Below are positions 1 through 11,885 of a DNA stretch of 64,000 nucleotides, in pieces. The DNA comes from Agrostemma githago (lineage: Eukaryota > Streptophyta > Magnoliopsida > Caryophyllales > Caryophyllaceae). The stretch spans positions 40,424,278-40,488,277 of the forward strand of contig OY288241.1 of NCBI GenBank assembly GCA_958450325.1. The letters are read 5' to 3'. Numbering within the stretch: position 1 is the stretch's first letter; the number at the start of each line of letters is the position of its first letter. Made by a program: the position numbers and the translations under genes. The notes beneath the pieces are model-generated. The model did not search any database. It was not told where the DNA came from and worked only from the letters and a program-made list of their open reading frames with translations.

Positions 1-287
1 AGGGTAGTTATGTGGCTTTCTATACCAGACATGGAATAGGTAAAAGGAAAACACGGGTCTCATTTCCTGCAGTCATTATAGATATGCCTATAATAGTCAC
101 GTGCGTGTGCTCACAGTGTATGATGGTGTTCATCATGTTCTCGGAAACACATAAGGAAAGTATATATGAGAAATAGAAAAGCTGATTTTATTGAATTTTG
201 AAAAAGAGGACAAAATACAATTGACTCTGACTCTGACTTTGAAGTTGAAATAAATAGTATATCCTAGACTCGGACTCAGACTTGGAC

Positions 288-965
288 TTAAATCAAATCC
301 GGACTCTTGGATGCATGAGAGGTAGATTGGATGCTTTGGTCATCGGGCCCTGTATAGTCCATGAGGGGCTTTGCAAGTGACAATGTTTCCAAAACGGGAG
401 TCTTCCCGGCATCGAGGAAGTCTTGAATGAGGTGTTTCAGTTTCCAGCACTGTTCTGTATCGTGTCCCCTCCCTCTGTGGAATTTGCAGTAATGCTCGTC
501 GTTCCATGCTTTGGAGCGTTTTTCCAAAGGTGGGTCGGCTGTTGGGCCTATAGGTAGTATTAGGCCCTTCGGAACCAACCTCTGAAAAGCGACGGTGTAG
601 GACATATCCAAGTGGGTAAATGTCCTTTCCTTTGACTGGTTCTTGATTTTTGGAGAGGTGACTTGAGGGTTACCTCTCTCGGTCTTGCCATCTTGAGGGT
701 ACCGGACAGTTTCGTAAGAGTGTTCACTCTTTAAATGGCTCAGTTGGGTGACAGGCTGTCTTACCCGCTCTAGTTGTGCTAGACGGGATCGGGTTCTTAC
801 AAGATCCTCTTCGATGATGGTTACCCTGGAACTTAGGTTATCTAGGGGAGTATTGATTTTCGAGAAGATATTGTTAATGGAGCACGATAGCATAAGCATA
901 CTCCCCTGGATATCCCCTTTCTCGACGGTGCGAGATTTGTTGTGGTTTGGTAGTGTCTCGTTCAT
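288..965 (-). pseudogene. gag remnant of Tat-type retrotransposon (225 codons)
   Basis: Gag would package element RNA in cytoplasmic particles. The open frame has a short heptad-like stretch (about residues 35-70) followed by the conserved Tat C-terminal block: a segment of the form FTHLDMSYTVAFQRLVPKGL at about residues 116-135, then the Cys/His cluster YCKFHRGRGHDTEQCW at about 160-175. In Tat elements the large retrotransposon gag (capsid-like) domain normally lies ahead of this block. Here there is no room for it, so gag looks internally deleted. The start at 965 is simply the first Met of the open frame. Family assignment rests on the FTxL...GHDTxxC pattern, which I recognise; no search was run. 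Confidence 0.7.
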
Positions 966-2529
966 AGGGTCCCTGATCGGAAGAAACGACAGGTGTTAGA
1001 ACTCGCCTAAGCTCGGTTTTGCGCAAATGCAAGAGAGAGAGTCAAACTAGGTACGGCCCGGGGGCGGGAATGACTAAGATTCTATGACCGGGCTACTTAA
1101 ACGTTAATCCAGACAAAGTAACGACTGTGACCTAGACTCGACCACGAGACTCGAGCTGTACAAGGATAAGTCCGAAAATGGGGCGACCGTATTTGACCGT
1201 GCCGTGTGCTTGGGCCAACCGTGGTGACCTAACCCTAGGTGACCAAAGTATTCGTAGCGTGGGTACGACTCGAAGAAGGCATCATAAGGACGCCGGTGTA
1301 GGATGAACTTAGGGTACTCTCTAGGGTAACCGTGGTTGACTGCTCGGGTGGAGGACAGCCCCCTAAGTAAGGCTAGAGACTCAGATGGTGTGACATCTAA
1401 GTGACTCGAAAGTGGGATATGTGAGAGAACATGTGTAAGACATGATTCTCAGAGCAACCGTGATTGATCGCTCAGCTGAAGGGTAGCCCCCGACTGGGAC
1501 TGAAGACTTTGTTAAGACTCGAATGAGTGACCCTTAAACGTAAGGGCTATGAACCTTTTGTTATAGGGCTATGCCTTGTAAAAGGTTGACTCGGAAAAGA
1601 CACCTAGACGGGTGACTTGTGAAAGGTGGGCCTTCTTTAGGATTCGGCTATGTGGGCTGGGCCTTGTTCGAAGGAAGATTCACGTGAGACATTCCCAGAC
1701 TTTAGACTCGATTGTGTAAATGGGCCAACCTTTGTAGGAGTATGTCCTACATAGGTGGGCCTTGCCTCAGTAAAATAAGGGGGACTAGGATAGGGGGGAA
1801 ACTCGTGATGTATGATCGACGGAGTTTCGATGCTAGACTTCAACGACTTATGACACGACCCGACACTGCTAAATACGGGAAGTCTAAGAAGAGGAAGTTT
1901 TGAAATATGATTTTTTTTTAAAAGCCCGAAATGAATCGGGTGGAACCGGCCCTTTTTTCGAGAAAAACGGAAAAGTTGGGCCGGGTGACAGTTTGAAAAA
2001 TTCAAAAATATTTTCGAGTTTTGAATTGGGCATAATACCGGCTAGAAAAAGGCTATTTTGAGTAAAATCATTGATCCTAAATTCGGTATATGACCCGGAT
2101 TTTGAAAATTGGATATTTTGAAAAGGATGCAAAATTTTGAAAAATGACGGTTTTGAAAAAGATATGGATCAAGTAGCACGTACTCATGGAAACAGTATAA
2201 TGACGCCATGTATGCTCTTAGTCTAAGTCTCAGTCAGTCTATAAGGGTCTATACCAGTGTACATAGCCTATCGAGAATCGGGGCGGACTCCCTAACTCGA
2301 GTTGAGATTAGGACATGCCGTAAAACCCATACGAATCGGCTAATGGACACCTTTGACATAACCAATTTGGACTATATCAATGGTATAGTGGGACGTCGGT
2401 CACGAGTACCGGCCCGGGAAAGTGGGGTTATGCATGAACCGTAAAACTAAAACGCGCATTGTACTAGTTAAACGATTTCTATTCGAGTCTCACCCTGAGG
2501 ACACCGAAGGTTATTAACTCATCAGAAAA
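966..2529 (-). other. Untranslated leader of the Tat element
   Basis: This stretch between PBS and gag has no long coding frame. Its right part (about 2170-2510) is the reverse complement of 56280-56628 with scattered differences; both copies share a block around the sequence GTTTCCATGA. The short ORFs here on either strand look like chance. Confidence 0.6.
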
Positions 2530-2547
2530 TCCCCAGCGGAGTCGCCA
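2530..2547 (-). other. Primer-binding site (tRNA-Arg type)
   Basis: On the minus strand the sequence is TGGCGACTCCGCTGGGGA, three bases inside the LTR end. The identical 18-mer occurs at the same place beside the plus-strand LTR (56242-56259). It starts with TGG, as expected for pairing with the CCA end of a tRNA. From memory, tRNA-Arg is the primer used by Ogre-type elements. Confidence 0.8.
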
Positions 2548-2550
2548 AAT

Positions 2551-5062
2551 TGTGGACATGACATAGGTCCACACCGACGCGGCCACACGCGGGTTTGGGG
2601 AGGCGAATGAATCTCCATGAGATGGTCAAATGGAAATTTAAATCGAAGTCGGAGTCGCCACCGAATTTTATGGTTATTCGGAACCGTTCGAGCCCACTCT
2701 ATGTCGTAGTGGGCCATGTACAAAATACGGCCCATTTCCGATGTCAGAGTTTATTGGGCTCGTCCCTTGGCATATCGATATAGATGCCGACTGAAGCGGT
2801 TAATCGTATATTGAATGACTCCCGTTGCCAATGGTTTCGGACATCCGGAAACCACGGTTCTGAGTAAGGGGTGAGGGTACGTGTTGGGAAGTTCACTAAG
2901 AACACCCAACCCCGCCCGCACATTAGCGGCCTCTACTAGGATATCGAATGACGTTTTAATGCGCGCGTTAGTTGAACGATGAATGATTATGCAAACATTG
3001 TTTTCCTAAGCATGTGAGGAATTGAATGAGTTGCTAGGTCGATTTAATGCATGAAAAATCTAACGTCAAAGTTGAATTTTAGTATGTGAGATTCGTTTTA
3101 GTATAATAAAACAAATGAAATAAAAAGGATGAATTTGCTACAAAAGATGAACAAACGAGTTAGTATCGACTTGTAAAATAATATAACAAAAATACGAGAT
3201 CGAGAAAATAAATATTAATCGAAATCTGAAAAATATTGTTGGAAAGACGTTGTTTTGTATAAAAAACGAAGTTCGAAAAATAAAAAAATAAAAAAAAAAG
3301 ACGGAAAAAGGACACGGCAAGCAGCCGACCGCGCGGCTCGTCCGGGACGTCGGCGGGTCGCGTGGCTGATTGTTTCGGTGTCGGTTTTCGAAAACTCGAT
3401 GTTCGTATTAAATCGCGTATGAATATTGCATGATTCGTACTCGAATTAATATTTTCGATATTCGTCGTATTCGATAATTGATCACGAAATCAATATCAAA
3501 TATTTAGAATAGTTTTTAGAAAAGGTGTAAATTTTAGAGATTGATCGAAGAATAAATAATAAACAAACGAAAACGTAAAAAAAATGGTCCGGATTGCAAG
3601 CCGTCCGGTTTTTATTTTTGTTCGAAAATATTATTATTTTGATGAATCGCGTACAAATTATGAATTAAATTGTATTCGATCCATGATTTCGATATTCGTC
3701 GTATCCGATATTCGATTATGAAATCGATATCGGATATTTAGAATGAGTTTAAAAAGAGGGGTTTTGTAAAATAATTCATTTTGAACGAGAAAAGAATTTT
3801 GAACGAAGGAAAAAAAATGTAACGATTTTTGGTATCGTCGAAATATTAAAATAATTCTTTTTTGATACAATATTCGATTATAGAAAAATCGATATCGTAT
3901 GTTTAAGAATTTTCGTTATGAAAATAGTTTTCGTTAATAACGATATTAAGAAATAAAAAAACGACTCTTGACCCGTAATAAAGACAAGACGGACGAAGAG
4001 GAGAAGAGAAGAGAAAGGAAGAAATCGGGTTTGTTACACCCTCAACCTACATGCTTTGTTAACTCGGATCGGGGCTCGTCGGAATGTGGCTAGGCACGGG
4101 AGCGTCGAGGCAACGTCGGTTGGGTTAGGGTGGTACGGTTTTGACGGGTGAAGGTGTCGGGTATCGGGGCCGGTTTCCTTCGGGTTTTGGATATATAATC
4201 GGTTTCTCGATGCTAAAATAACTATGTGTGTGTATCGGAGGTCGTATGTATGTGTCGATAATATGTGTATTATTGTTGGTAAAATCGTGTTTATTGTGTT
4301 GGATGCAAGGGGCTATTTATAGGAAATTCCCGACCTTGGCTTAGGAGAGTTTGACTACCGCTTAGGATAGGAAACGTAGGAATTTGAGGGAAATAAGAAT
4401 TCCGCTTTCTTGTGAAGGAAGAAAGGGGACACGACTGTTTTGGGCTGTTTCGGCCGGGTGTTTTACACTCGGTCGGATGTTCGAATCGGTTTTTGAATAG
4501 GATTCCTGTTTGAGCTAGAATTACCGCTTGGGTAAGAAGCTGAGAAGGACGAGAATTCCGTTTTCTTGTAAGAGAAGAAAAGAGGAAACCCGGCTGACTT
4601 GTGTATTACTCGGTCGAGTGTTTGCACTCGGTTGAGTGTCTGAGTCGGTTCCCGGATAGGATTCCTACTCGAGATCGAATTCTACCTTAAACGAAATTGT
4701 TTATTATTTTGTGTAGCTGATTTTTGTAGAGTTGGAGTCCAAAGAGGACGTGTGCGGCCTCACGGTCAGCCTACAAGTCTCGAGAAATATCTTTGACCGG
4801 GTTTTGACTCGGTCGCTAAAAGACGGTTTTACCCCTGGTGTCGGATTCGACCCAAATTAGTGTTATTTGACTCGAAACGACCCACTGGGCCTGGACTTGA
4901 GGTTGGTTTTGTGAAATTTGTACTCCTTAAAATGCCTAGGCCAAATGTCCATCATTACGAGCCCATTTCCGAGTACGTTAAAGCACGTTTGCGTCCGATC
5001 ATCATCGAGTGTTTGTCGGAAACTGCTATAGACACCTGGCGGTCAAAATGTGGGTGTCTACA
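2551..5062 (-). repeat. 5' LTR of minus-strand Tat/Ogre element (2.5 kb)
   Basis: On the minus strand the LTR runs from TGTAGACACC at 5062 to TGTCCACA at 2551, with TG...CA ends. It is followed directly by the PBS, which fixes the inner edge. It is homologous to the plus-strand LTR 53976-56238 and the minus-strand LTR 31180-34364. Shared landmarks are the start region, the GACCGAGTCAAAACCCGG block about 250 bp in, and the terminal block near GACATAGGTCC. The ORFs overlapping it (for example 2595-2783, 3658-3870, 4860-5084) are chance frames inside the LTR. It contains diverged ACTCGGTCGAGTG-like palindromes around 4610-4650. Confidence 0.85.
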
Positions 5063-5196
5063 TTTACCCATATGGAAGACGTAAAATCTGGAAAACGTAC
5101 ATGGAAATACATATTAATACCTGCTTAGAGAAGAAATATCAGGTTGAATAAGAAGAATTGTGTTTGATTGATAATGGAAACCTGTAAATGAAATAA

Positions 5197-5634
5197 GGTT
5201 GCGTTTGGGTACTCAGAATTGATTGAATATAAAAAATTCAATTCCTGTATTTGAATTTCTAGATTTCAAATCTAAATCCAAATCCAAAATAGTGTTTCGG
5301 TACCCTTGGATTTGGATTTGGATTTCGGGCGGGTGGAGTCAGGTCAAGGTCACCAATTTTTAATTTTTAAAAATTTTCATTAGAAAAATGTAAATGTCCA
5401 AATACGGAAAAAAAGTTAAAGAAAAACAAATACTACGAGAAGATTATGCGAAAAAACAAACAACGAAAAGTGACGGAATTGAAATGACTACCCATGTACA
5501 AGGAATTTGAGAAAACCAAATTTAAACTAGGTTGGATTTGGTCAAAATTTCAAATCCAAGTCACAAGGCTTCCAAACGCTCGAAATATTTCAAATCCGGA
5601 ATTCAAATCCAAATCCAAGTTCCCAAACATGGCA
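5197..5634. mobile_element. MITE, Harbinger/Tourist-like, 438 bp
   Basis: A short non-coding element has imperfect terminal inverted repeats, GGTTGCGTTTGG at the left and TGCCATGTTTGG when the right end is reverse-complemented. It is flanked by TAA on both sides (5194-5196 and 5635-5637), as expected for PIF/Harbinger target duplication. The interior is rich in ATTTGGATTTGG-type repeats in opposite orientations at the two ends, so the element can fold back. The ORF at 5532-5729 inside it looks like chance. Confidence 0.6.
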
Positions 5635-5637
5635 TAA

Positions 5638-6423
5638 GGAAATTGAAAGTTGGAACTTTTGGGGATGAACAACGACAATGGAGGGCGATTAGTGGGAATT
5701 TGAGGGAGTTAATGAATTTTGTTTTCTAAAAAAATTAAGTTGAGGGAATTAAGGGGAGTTTAGTGAGACATCATAAGTGAAGATGAGTGATTAGTGACTT
5801 TGGGTAATTAAGGGAATAAAAAGAAGAGGTGTAAGATAGGCGTAGGTATGGAGCCATGTGTGGGTTTTCTAAGTCCATTTTATTTATAATCGACTTGGTT
5901 TAATTTCTAAATACTCTTACTAAATATAATATTTGAAATGGGGAAGGTTTTTAATATATCTACACATATGAATTTGATTTTTAAAATACGGTTGATGGAA
6001 CTGAAAATGTGTTACTTGAATAATTAACTTAGTTAGGTAGGTTCAATCACGAGTTTTTACATTAATCGCGTATTATTTTAACGTATTTCTAACGTGAAAA
6101 TATATTATTTTAATATACGAAAAAGATGAGATGTTTGTCAAACGAGTTTTTTTAAGTTAAATGAAAATATCTAATTAGTTTAAAATGAAAAATAAAACGA
6201 GTAATAGCATAATACATAACTTGAACTCGTTTTTAGAAAAGACGTACGTACTAATAACAGATCATAAATTCGCTTCTAATAATGTATATAATAATGCATT
6301 CAAATAAAATAAGATGATACCCGAGTAGAACTTATATTTTCCTGATAAATTTCCTTTTGGTATTTGAGTATGAAAATATTTACCTTGTACATAATTCAAT
6401 TAGAAAATAACTTGGAAAATAGG
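5638..6423. other. AT-rich DNA without recognised feature
   Basis: This stretch has strong AT bias and no coding frame of note. I see no LTR ends, TSD pair or conserved motif in it. Confidence 0.5.
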
Positions 6424-6654
6424 ATTATACACCTGGTTGTACAATATTTTGAGCTTTTGTGTATATATTTGTTGAACTTATAAAAGTTTCTGAGATGAGT
6501 TGTAAGTTTTTGAGCTTAAACATTTATGTGATTTAAATCGACAACTTTACACTAAAGCTCAGAAAGTTTACAGCAAAACTCGAAATCTTTGTGATAAAGC
6601 TCAAACTCTTAAAACCAGTTGTACATAAAGCTATGTACAACTGGTTGTATAATT
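6424..6654. repeat. Inverted-repeat element, MITE-like, ~230 bp
   Basis: The left end reads ATTATACACCTGGTTGTACA. The right end, reverse-complemented, begins AATTATACAACCAGTTGTAC. The two ends therefore form an imperfect terminal inverted repeat of about 20 bp. A nested short palindrome near 6612-6648 repeats the GTTGTACA core. No clean target duplication was found, so the superfamily is open. Confidence 0.45.
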
Positions 6655-6989
6655 CTCTAATTGAAATAACTTGTTACTGACTCTCGAACCTTTCAGCTAA
6701 ATGATTGCATGGCTCGTAATTTGTAGAATATGTCTCTGACTTCTTCAGCAAAGTTGTAATGCTCTTTCTTAAACGCGAAATGTATATTGGGGTACGCGAG
6801 TACGAGAGATGAAAAAGGTAGGACCGACTTAAGTTGTTATAAGCTGAGCTGAAAATACTAATACAATTCTGCAAAGGTGGATAAAAAATGTTAGAGATAG
6901 GAAGAGAAAATCCTCTAAAAACCTAGTGATTTCATAGCAGCTTTCAGGAAAAAAGTCAAGATCCAAAAACAAAAGTAATTCTAAAAATA

Positions 6990-8088
6990 AGTCAAATAAT
7001 TCAGCAATTGTTGCTGGTCTAAAAGAAAAAATGATGTTGGCACGTAAGCAACGAGAGGAAGAAGCAGGATCGAGTTCCAATGCTCAACTTCGTGTTCAAC
7101 CTGGATTCTGAAATGGAGCGTATTGATGAGATGATTGAGGGAGATGAATTTGAAGGTGAACATCTGGATAATGGGGATGAGCAGAAGGGGTTGGCTGGGG
7201 TGACAGGAGAGAATACTCCTATGGTGCAGCTGACAGATGAAGATGTTGCGGAGAAGATTTAGGTGCAAACCCCCATGGTCGGTTATTAATGGATTCATAT
7301 GACGAACATGAAAATTGTTGAAAATCGATAAAATTTCTGTCTTGTCAAATGGAGTGTTTTTAGTCAGATTCCATAATAATGAGGATAAGATTAAAGCTCT
7401 GGAAAATTGTTTTCTTATGTTAGACAGTAAACCTGTCATACTGAAGGAATGGACTGAGGATAGTTAACTGGTAAAGGAGGAATGTAAAAAAGTCCCGATT
7501 TGGGTTAAATTACAGGGTTTGGATGTTAAATTCTGGGGAAGTTCTAGTCTATCTAAGATTACCAGTCTGATTGGAAAGTATTTGAAGTGTGATGAAGTTA
7601 CGAGGAACAAGACTTTCTTGAGTTATGCTAAAATTCTGATTGAGGTTGAGTTTAATCAACATTTTCCAAAGGAGATTGTGTTCCTTGATGAAAAAGGGAT
7701 GAAGCAGAAAGTGCAGGTGTTGTATGAGTGGGTTCCGGTGGAGTGTAAGAAATGTAAGGGGATTGGGCATTTGATGACAGTATGCAGGAAAAATAAACCT
7801 AAACCACAGCCAGCCCAGAAAGCACAGGAGAAGTTGACAGTTTGGAGACCGAAAGAGGTAATTCCAGAAAACATATCTCCAACTGTAATGGTGGTGGATC
7901 AGAGGGGTCTAGTTACACCTATGATTAATCATCAAGAAATTGTGTCACCTCAATTAATTCATTGTAGGATAGAAGGAGATGGTATTAGGAGATTTAATCC
8001 GGAGGGTTTGTCATTTCTTCAGGCCTTGCTTAGCTCTAGTAAGGGGAGTAGGGGAGGAAGGGAGAAGTTGCCTCCTGAAAATGGATAA
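6990..8088 (+). pseudogene. LINE A ORF1, gag-like RNA-binding protein (broken)
   Basis: ORF1 of plant L1 elements encodes an RNA-binding protein needed for retrotransposition. With frame changes, the text gives an acidic N-terminal part (7080-7262). A DUF4283-like region follows, around 7330-7700, with the segments SVLVKWSVF-like, IWVKLQGLDVKFW and YAKILIEVEF. A CCHC zinc knuckle, CKKCKGIGHLMTVC, is at about 7744-7785 (spacing C-x2-C-x4-H-x4-C). There are stops and at least one frameshift before 7519. The stop at 8086-8088 overlaps the ORF2 start (8081) in the sequence ATGGATAA, so ORF2 would be translated by overlap or reinitiation. Confidence 0.8.
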
Positions 8089-11000
8089 TCTCGGATTTTG
8101 GAATATTAGAGGGTTAAATAGTCTAACTAAACAGAAGGATTTAAAATGGTTCCTTCATACGAATAGAGTTGGATTATTTAGCCTTTTAGAAACTAGAGTG
8201 GCTAGTAGTAATTGGTTGAAAGTGATGAATAATATTTGTAGTGGGTGGGCTATTACTACTAATAATTCCTTACATAAAGGAGGGAGAATTTGGCTTTTGT
8301 GGTAACCTATTCGGTATGAGATATTTGTGGTGGATGTGACGGCTCAAACCATTTTTGCTAAGGTCTGGGATAAAGTGAGGAACCAACAGTTTTATGTTAC
8401 GGCTGTCTATGGTTTTAATAAACCCGCAGAGAGGAATTGCTTATGGAACATTATTAAGAAGTACAAGGGTGCTGTTGAGGGAGCCTGGGTAGTATGGGGT
8501 GATTTCAATAATATTCTCCATTAAGGGGAAAGAATTGGAGCTCCTACTACATGGGCAGAAAAATGAAGGTTTCAAAATTGTGTTCATGAGTGTGAGTTAA
8601 GTGAGCTACAAACCTCAGGGTCGTTCTTTACCTGGAATAATAAACACGAGGAGGGACCGAGAGTTTTTAGTAGAATTGATATGCTATTATATAATGAAGA
8701 TTTGTTGGAGGTCTTCCCTGATATGGGTGGGAGATTTCTTCCTGAGGGGCTCTATGATCATTGCCCGTGCATTATACATCTTGAAGCTGAGAGGGTCAAA
8801 GTCAAGCCGAGTTTCAGATATTACATTATGTGGTCTCTCGATGATAACTTTAATGATATGGTGGAAGGGGTGTGGAGAAGGAGAATCGAAGGTAATCCTA
8901 TGTTTAGGCTAGTGAGAAAACTCAAACTGGCTAAGAAGGAACTCATAAATTTGAACGGGAGACAGTTTTCTGATGTTGAGAAAGCTTGGCAAATTGCTAA
9001 GTTATTACTTGAAGATGTACAGGAGAAATTGCAGAGGGATCCTCGGAATGATGAGTTGTGTAGAGCTGAGAGGATGGCTGCTAAGAAAGCTCTGAAGCTT
9101 GAAAAGGCTGCGCAGTCTTATCTTCGACAGAAAGTGAAGGCTCATTGGGTGGAGGAAGGTGATGATAATACCTCATACTTTCATTCTTGTATAAAGAAGA
9201 GAAGAGCTAATAATAAAGTTGCTAGTATCAAAACTGGAGAGGGCTTTTTGAAGACTGAGCCGACTGAAATCAATGGTGCATTTGAAGAGTACTTCAAGCA
9301 AATTCTTGGCTCCGGTAATGATGTTAGGGGCGTTGCTAAGTCAGTAGTTCGAAAAGGGAAAATTATCAATGCTGGACAAGCAAAGAACCTGATTAGAGCG
9401 CTGACTGTTGAGGAGATTAAGAGTAGTATGTTTGATATACCAGGTGATAAGAGCGCGTGTCCTGATGGTTATTCGAGCCAATTTTTTAAGGATGCGTGGG
9501 GTATAGTGGGCACAAGTGTGGTCAAAGCTATTCAGAATTTTTGGAGAAGTGGGAAGCTTCTTAGACAGGTGAATCACACTCTTATAACTTTGATACCTAA
9601 GGTTCCTATGCCTGAGAATGTCACTTAATTTTGTCAAATTGCTTGCTGTAATACATTGTATAAGTGTATTACAAAGATTTTATGTCAAAGGTTGGGTGGA
9701 GTACTTCCCGAAATTATAAGTCAGAATCAAAGTGGATTTATACAAGTTCGAGAAATAGTGGAAAATATTTTAATTTGTCAAGATCTGGTTCGACTCTATG
9801 GGAGGAAGACATGTTCTCCAAGATGCTTAATGAAGATTGATATGAGGAAGGCCTATGATTCGATTGAATGGAAGTTCCTACAAGATATGTTGGAGGCTTT
9901 GAATTTCCCTAAGCAATTTGTTAATTTGGTGATGGAATGTGTGACGACTACAAGTTATTCACTCGTTCTTACTGGGTGTAGTTTTGGTCATTTTAAGGGG
10001 AAGAGGGGACTTAGGCAAGGGGATCCTATGTCTCCATTGTTATTTGCTATTTGTATGGAATACTTGTCAAGAATTTCACAAGAGGTCCAAGGTTTCCATG
10101 GCTTTAAGTATCATTCGCTATGTAAACAATTGAAGTTAGCTCATCTTTGTTTTGCCAATGATTTACTCTTATTTTCGTATGGGAATAAAGAGTCGGTGAC
10201 AATCTTGATGAGAGCTTTTTTTACTTTTTTTGAAGCTTCTGGCTTGTATATGAACAAGGATAAATGTGAGATTTATATGAATGGGGTAAGGAAGGAGAAT
10301 GAGCTAATTCAGACTACGGGGATGAGGAGAGGTATTCTACCGTTTAGGTATTTAGGAATCTCCATCTCGTATAAGAAGATGAGTGTACTTGATTGTGCTA
10401 TTCTTACGGAGAAGATAGTGGATCGTATTCAAGGTTGGGGATCAAGACATTTATCTTATGGTGGTCGCTTGACTTTAGTTAAGTCGGTTCTCCAGAATTT
10501 GCATAGTTATTGGGCTAGAGTCTTCATCCCACCTAAGACTGTGATTAAGAAGGTTGGGAGTATATGTAGGACCTTTTTGTGGAAAGGTAAATATAATTAC
10601 ATCTCAGCTCCTCTTGTTGGTTGGCATCAGGTTTGAAGTCTCAAAAAGAAAGGAGGTTTGAGAATCAGGGGAGCGTTGGACTGGAATTTGGCTAGCATTG
10701 CCAAGTATGTATGGTGGCTAGCAGCAAAAAAAGACCGGTTGTGGGTGCGGTGGATTCATACTGTCTTTTTAAAAAGAAGAGAGTGGTAGCTGATGTTATA
10801 CAAGGATACATCAAGTTGGTCATGGAAAAGAATATGCAATGTTTATGGGAAATTCAAAGAGGGTTTTGTTAAGGATGGTTGGCAGCATTCAGGGGCGACT
10901 TGTACAGTTCAAATGGGGTATGAGTGGCTATGAGGGAAGGAACAGGATGTGGACTGGTGTGATTTAATTTGGCATAAGCTTGTCCTATCTAAGCACTCTT

Positions 11001-11438
11001 TTATTGCGTGGCTTATGATGCATAATGGGTTACAAACTAATGATAGAATTGCTAGATGGGGACTGAACATACGAATGGAATGCTGGTTGTGCGGATATGA
11101 AAAGGAGGGTCATCATCACCTTTTCTTCTGCTGTATATACAGTTAGCAGGTTAGGGGACTGTTATCAAGGTGGCTGAACATCAGTGTTCCTGATACAGAA
11201 GTGGGGAAGTGGTGGAGCAGCAGGAAATTTGAGAACCCGGGGCACAAAATAAAGACTGGTTGGAAGTGGTCTTGTGGCGTTGATTTATCATATTTGGTGG
11301 GCTCGTAACACAAGAAAACGTGAGCATTGGGTGCCAAAACCGGACCAGCCTATAAGGAGGATAAAGGAGGAAGCAAGAACTAGGCATCGATTTCTGATTG
11401 ATAAAGGAAAGCTTCGTGATATAGCTAAATACATGTAA
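8081..11438 (+). pseudogene. LINE A ORF2, endonuclease-reverse transcriptase (broken)
   Basis: The order is that of plant L1 ORF2. First comes an APE-type endonuclease from the ATG at 8081 (FWNIRGLN, LLETRV, VVWGDFNN, FLPEGLYDHCPC). Then comes the reverse transcriptase (FFKDAWGIVG, LITLIPKV, KIDMRKAYDSIEW, RGLRQGDPMSPLLF). The C-terminal zf-RVT region is at about 10970-11140 (KHSFIAWLM, CWLCGYEKEGHHHLFFCC). At least seven in-frame stops (for example near 8303, 8522, 8563, 9626, 10634 and 11144) and one frameshift near 11265 break it. The RT catalytic box reads FAND instead of FADD (about 10153-10164), so the first catalytic Asp is Asn. The last stop is at 11436-11438. It is not functional. 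Confidence 0.9.
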
Positions 11439-11578
11439 TAGCTGTGTATGTTGGTAATAGTTGCGGACTGTCAGTAAAGTCCCAGTAAATTGGTTGTAGG
11501 GAAAAGGTTGCAATCCTTCCTATCATTCATTAATATTAAGCTTACATTTTCCCAAAAAAAGAGAAAATACTAATACAT

Positions 11579-11885
11579 TTATTATTCAAATAACGATATT
11601 GATAATAGTGATAATAGTAAGTGACATGTTGATAAATGTTCATAAGGAGCAATACTAGTTTCTTGATAAAACAAGAAATTTTTTATTGCTCCTTTACTAG
11701 TTATTTTATTCTTTTTTTTTTTTCAAAAATGAAAGGTTAAAATAATATGATTTCTGAAGAAATAAAACTTTGAAATTCTTGAACATCCCACAGAAAGGGG
11801 TCTACTAGTTTCTAAAATTCAATACATATCACATATAATAGGTATAATTTATTAATGATTGTTAAAAAAAATACGGGGTGTTATA
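11579..11885 (-). repeat. Chromovirus-type LTR fragment
   Basis: On the minus strand a LTR-like start, TATAACACCCCG, lies at 11885. It is preceded (11886-11930 on the plus strand) by the block that in Tekay/Del-like elements links the end of pol to the 3' LTR, with the core TTTCGAGGACGAAACTT. The LTR would extend left and is cut by LINE A. A foldback lies inside at 11644-11694. Confidence 0.5.
11644..11694. repeat. Small foldback
   Basis: AAGGAGCAATA at 11644-11654 pairs with TATTGCTCCTT at 11684-11694, and an inner TTTCTTG/CAAGAAA pair extends the stem. It could be a tiny MITE relic or a chance hairpin. Confidence 0.4.

Larger units (their letters stand above)
1..2547 (-). mobile_element. 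Tat/Ogre-type Ty3/gypsy element, 5' internal part
   Basis: This is the internal region of a minus-strand LTR retrotransposon that leaves the window on the left. Reading right to left, it has a 5' LTR (2551-5062), a primer-binding site (2530-2547), a leader of about 1.5 kb and a gag remnant (965-288). The same leader sequence recurs on the plus strand at 56260-56628, which shows that both belong to one family. The zinc-knuckle neighbourhood of the gag and the PBS type point to the Tat/Ogre branch. Pol must lie left of the window. Positions 1-287 may continue the gag/protease region, but I could not recognise a domain there. Confidence 0.8.
6866..11562 (+). mobile_element. LINE A, plant L1-type retrotransposon (4.7 kb)
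   Basis: A non-LTR element has degenerate ORF1 and ORF2 and an A-rich tail at about 11554-11562. The exact 15-bp direct repeat GAAAATACTAATACA at 6851-6865 and 11563-11577 is its target-site duplication, so both borders are firm. At 4.7 kb it is shorter than typical plant L1 elements of about 5.5-6.5 kb as I recall them; the 5' end is probably truncated or the 5' UTR short. It is on the plus strand and inserted into or next to a chromovirus-type LTR fragment that continues to 11885. Many stop codons show it is not recent. Confidence 0.9.

Noticed and set aside
748..999. Plus-strand ORF over the gag remnant
   Set aside because: It is a shadow frame of the minus-strand gag and has no domain pattern.
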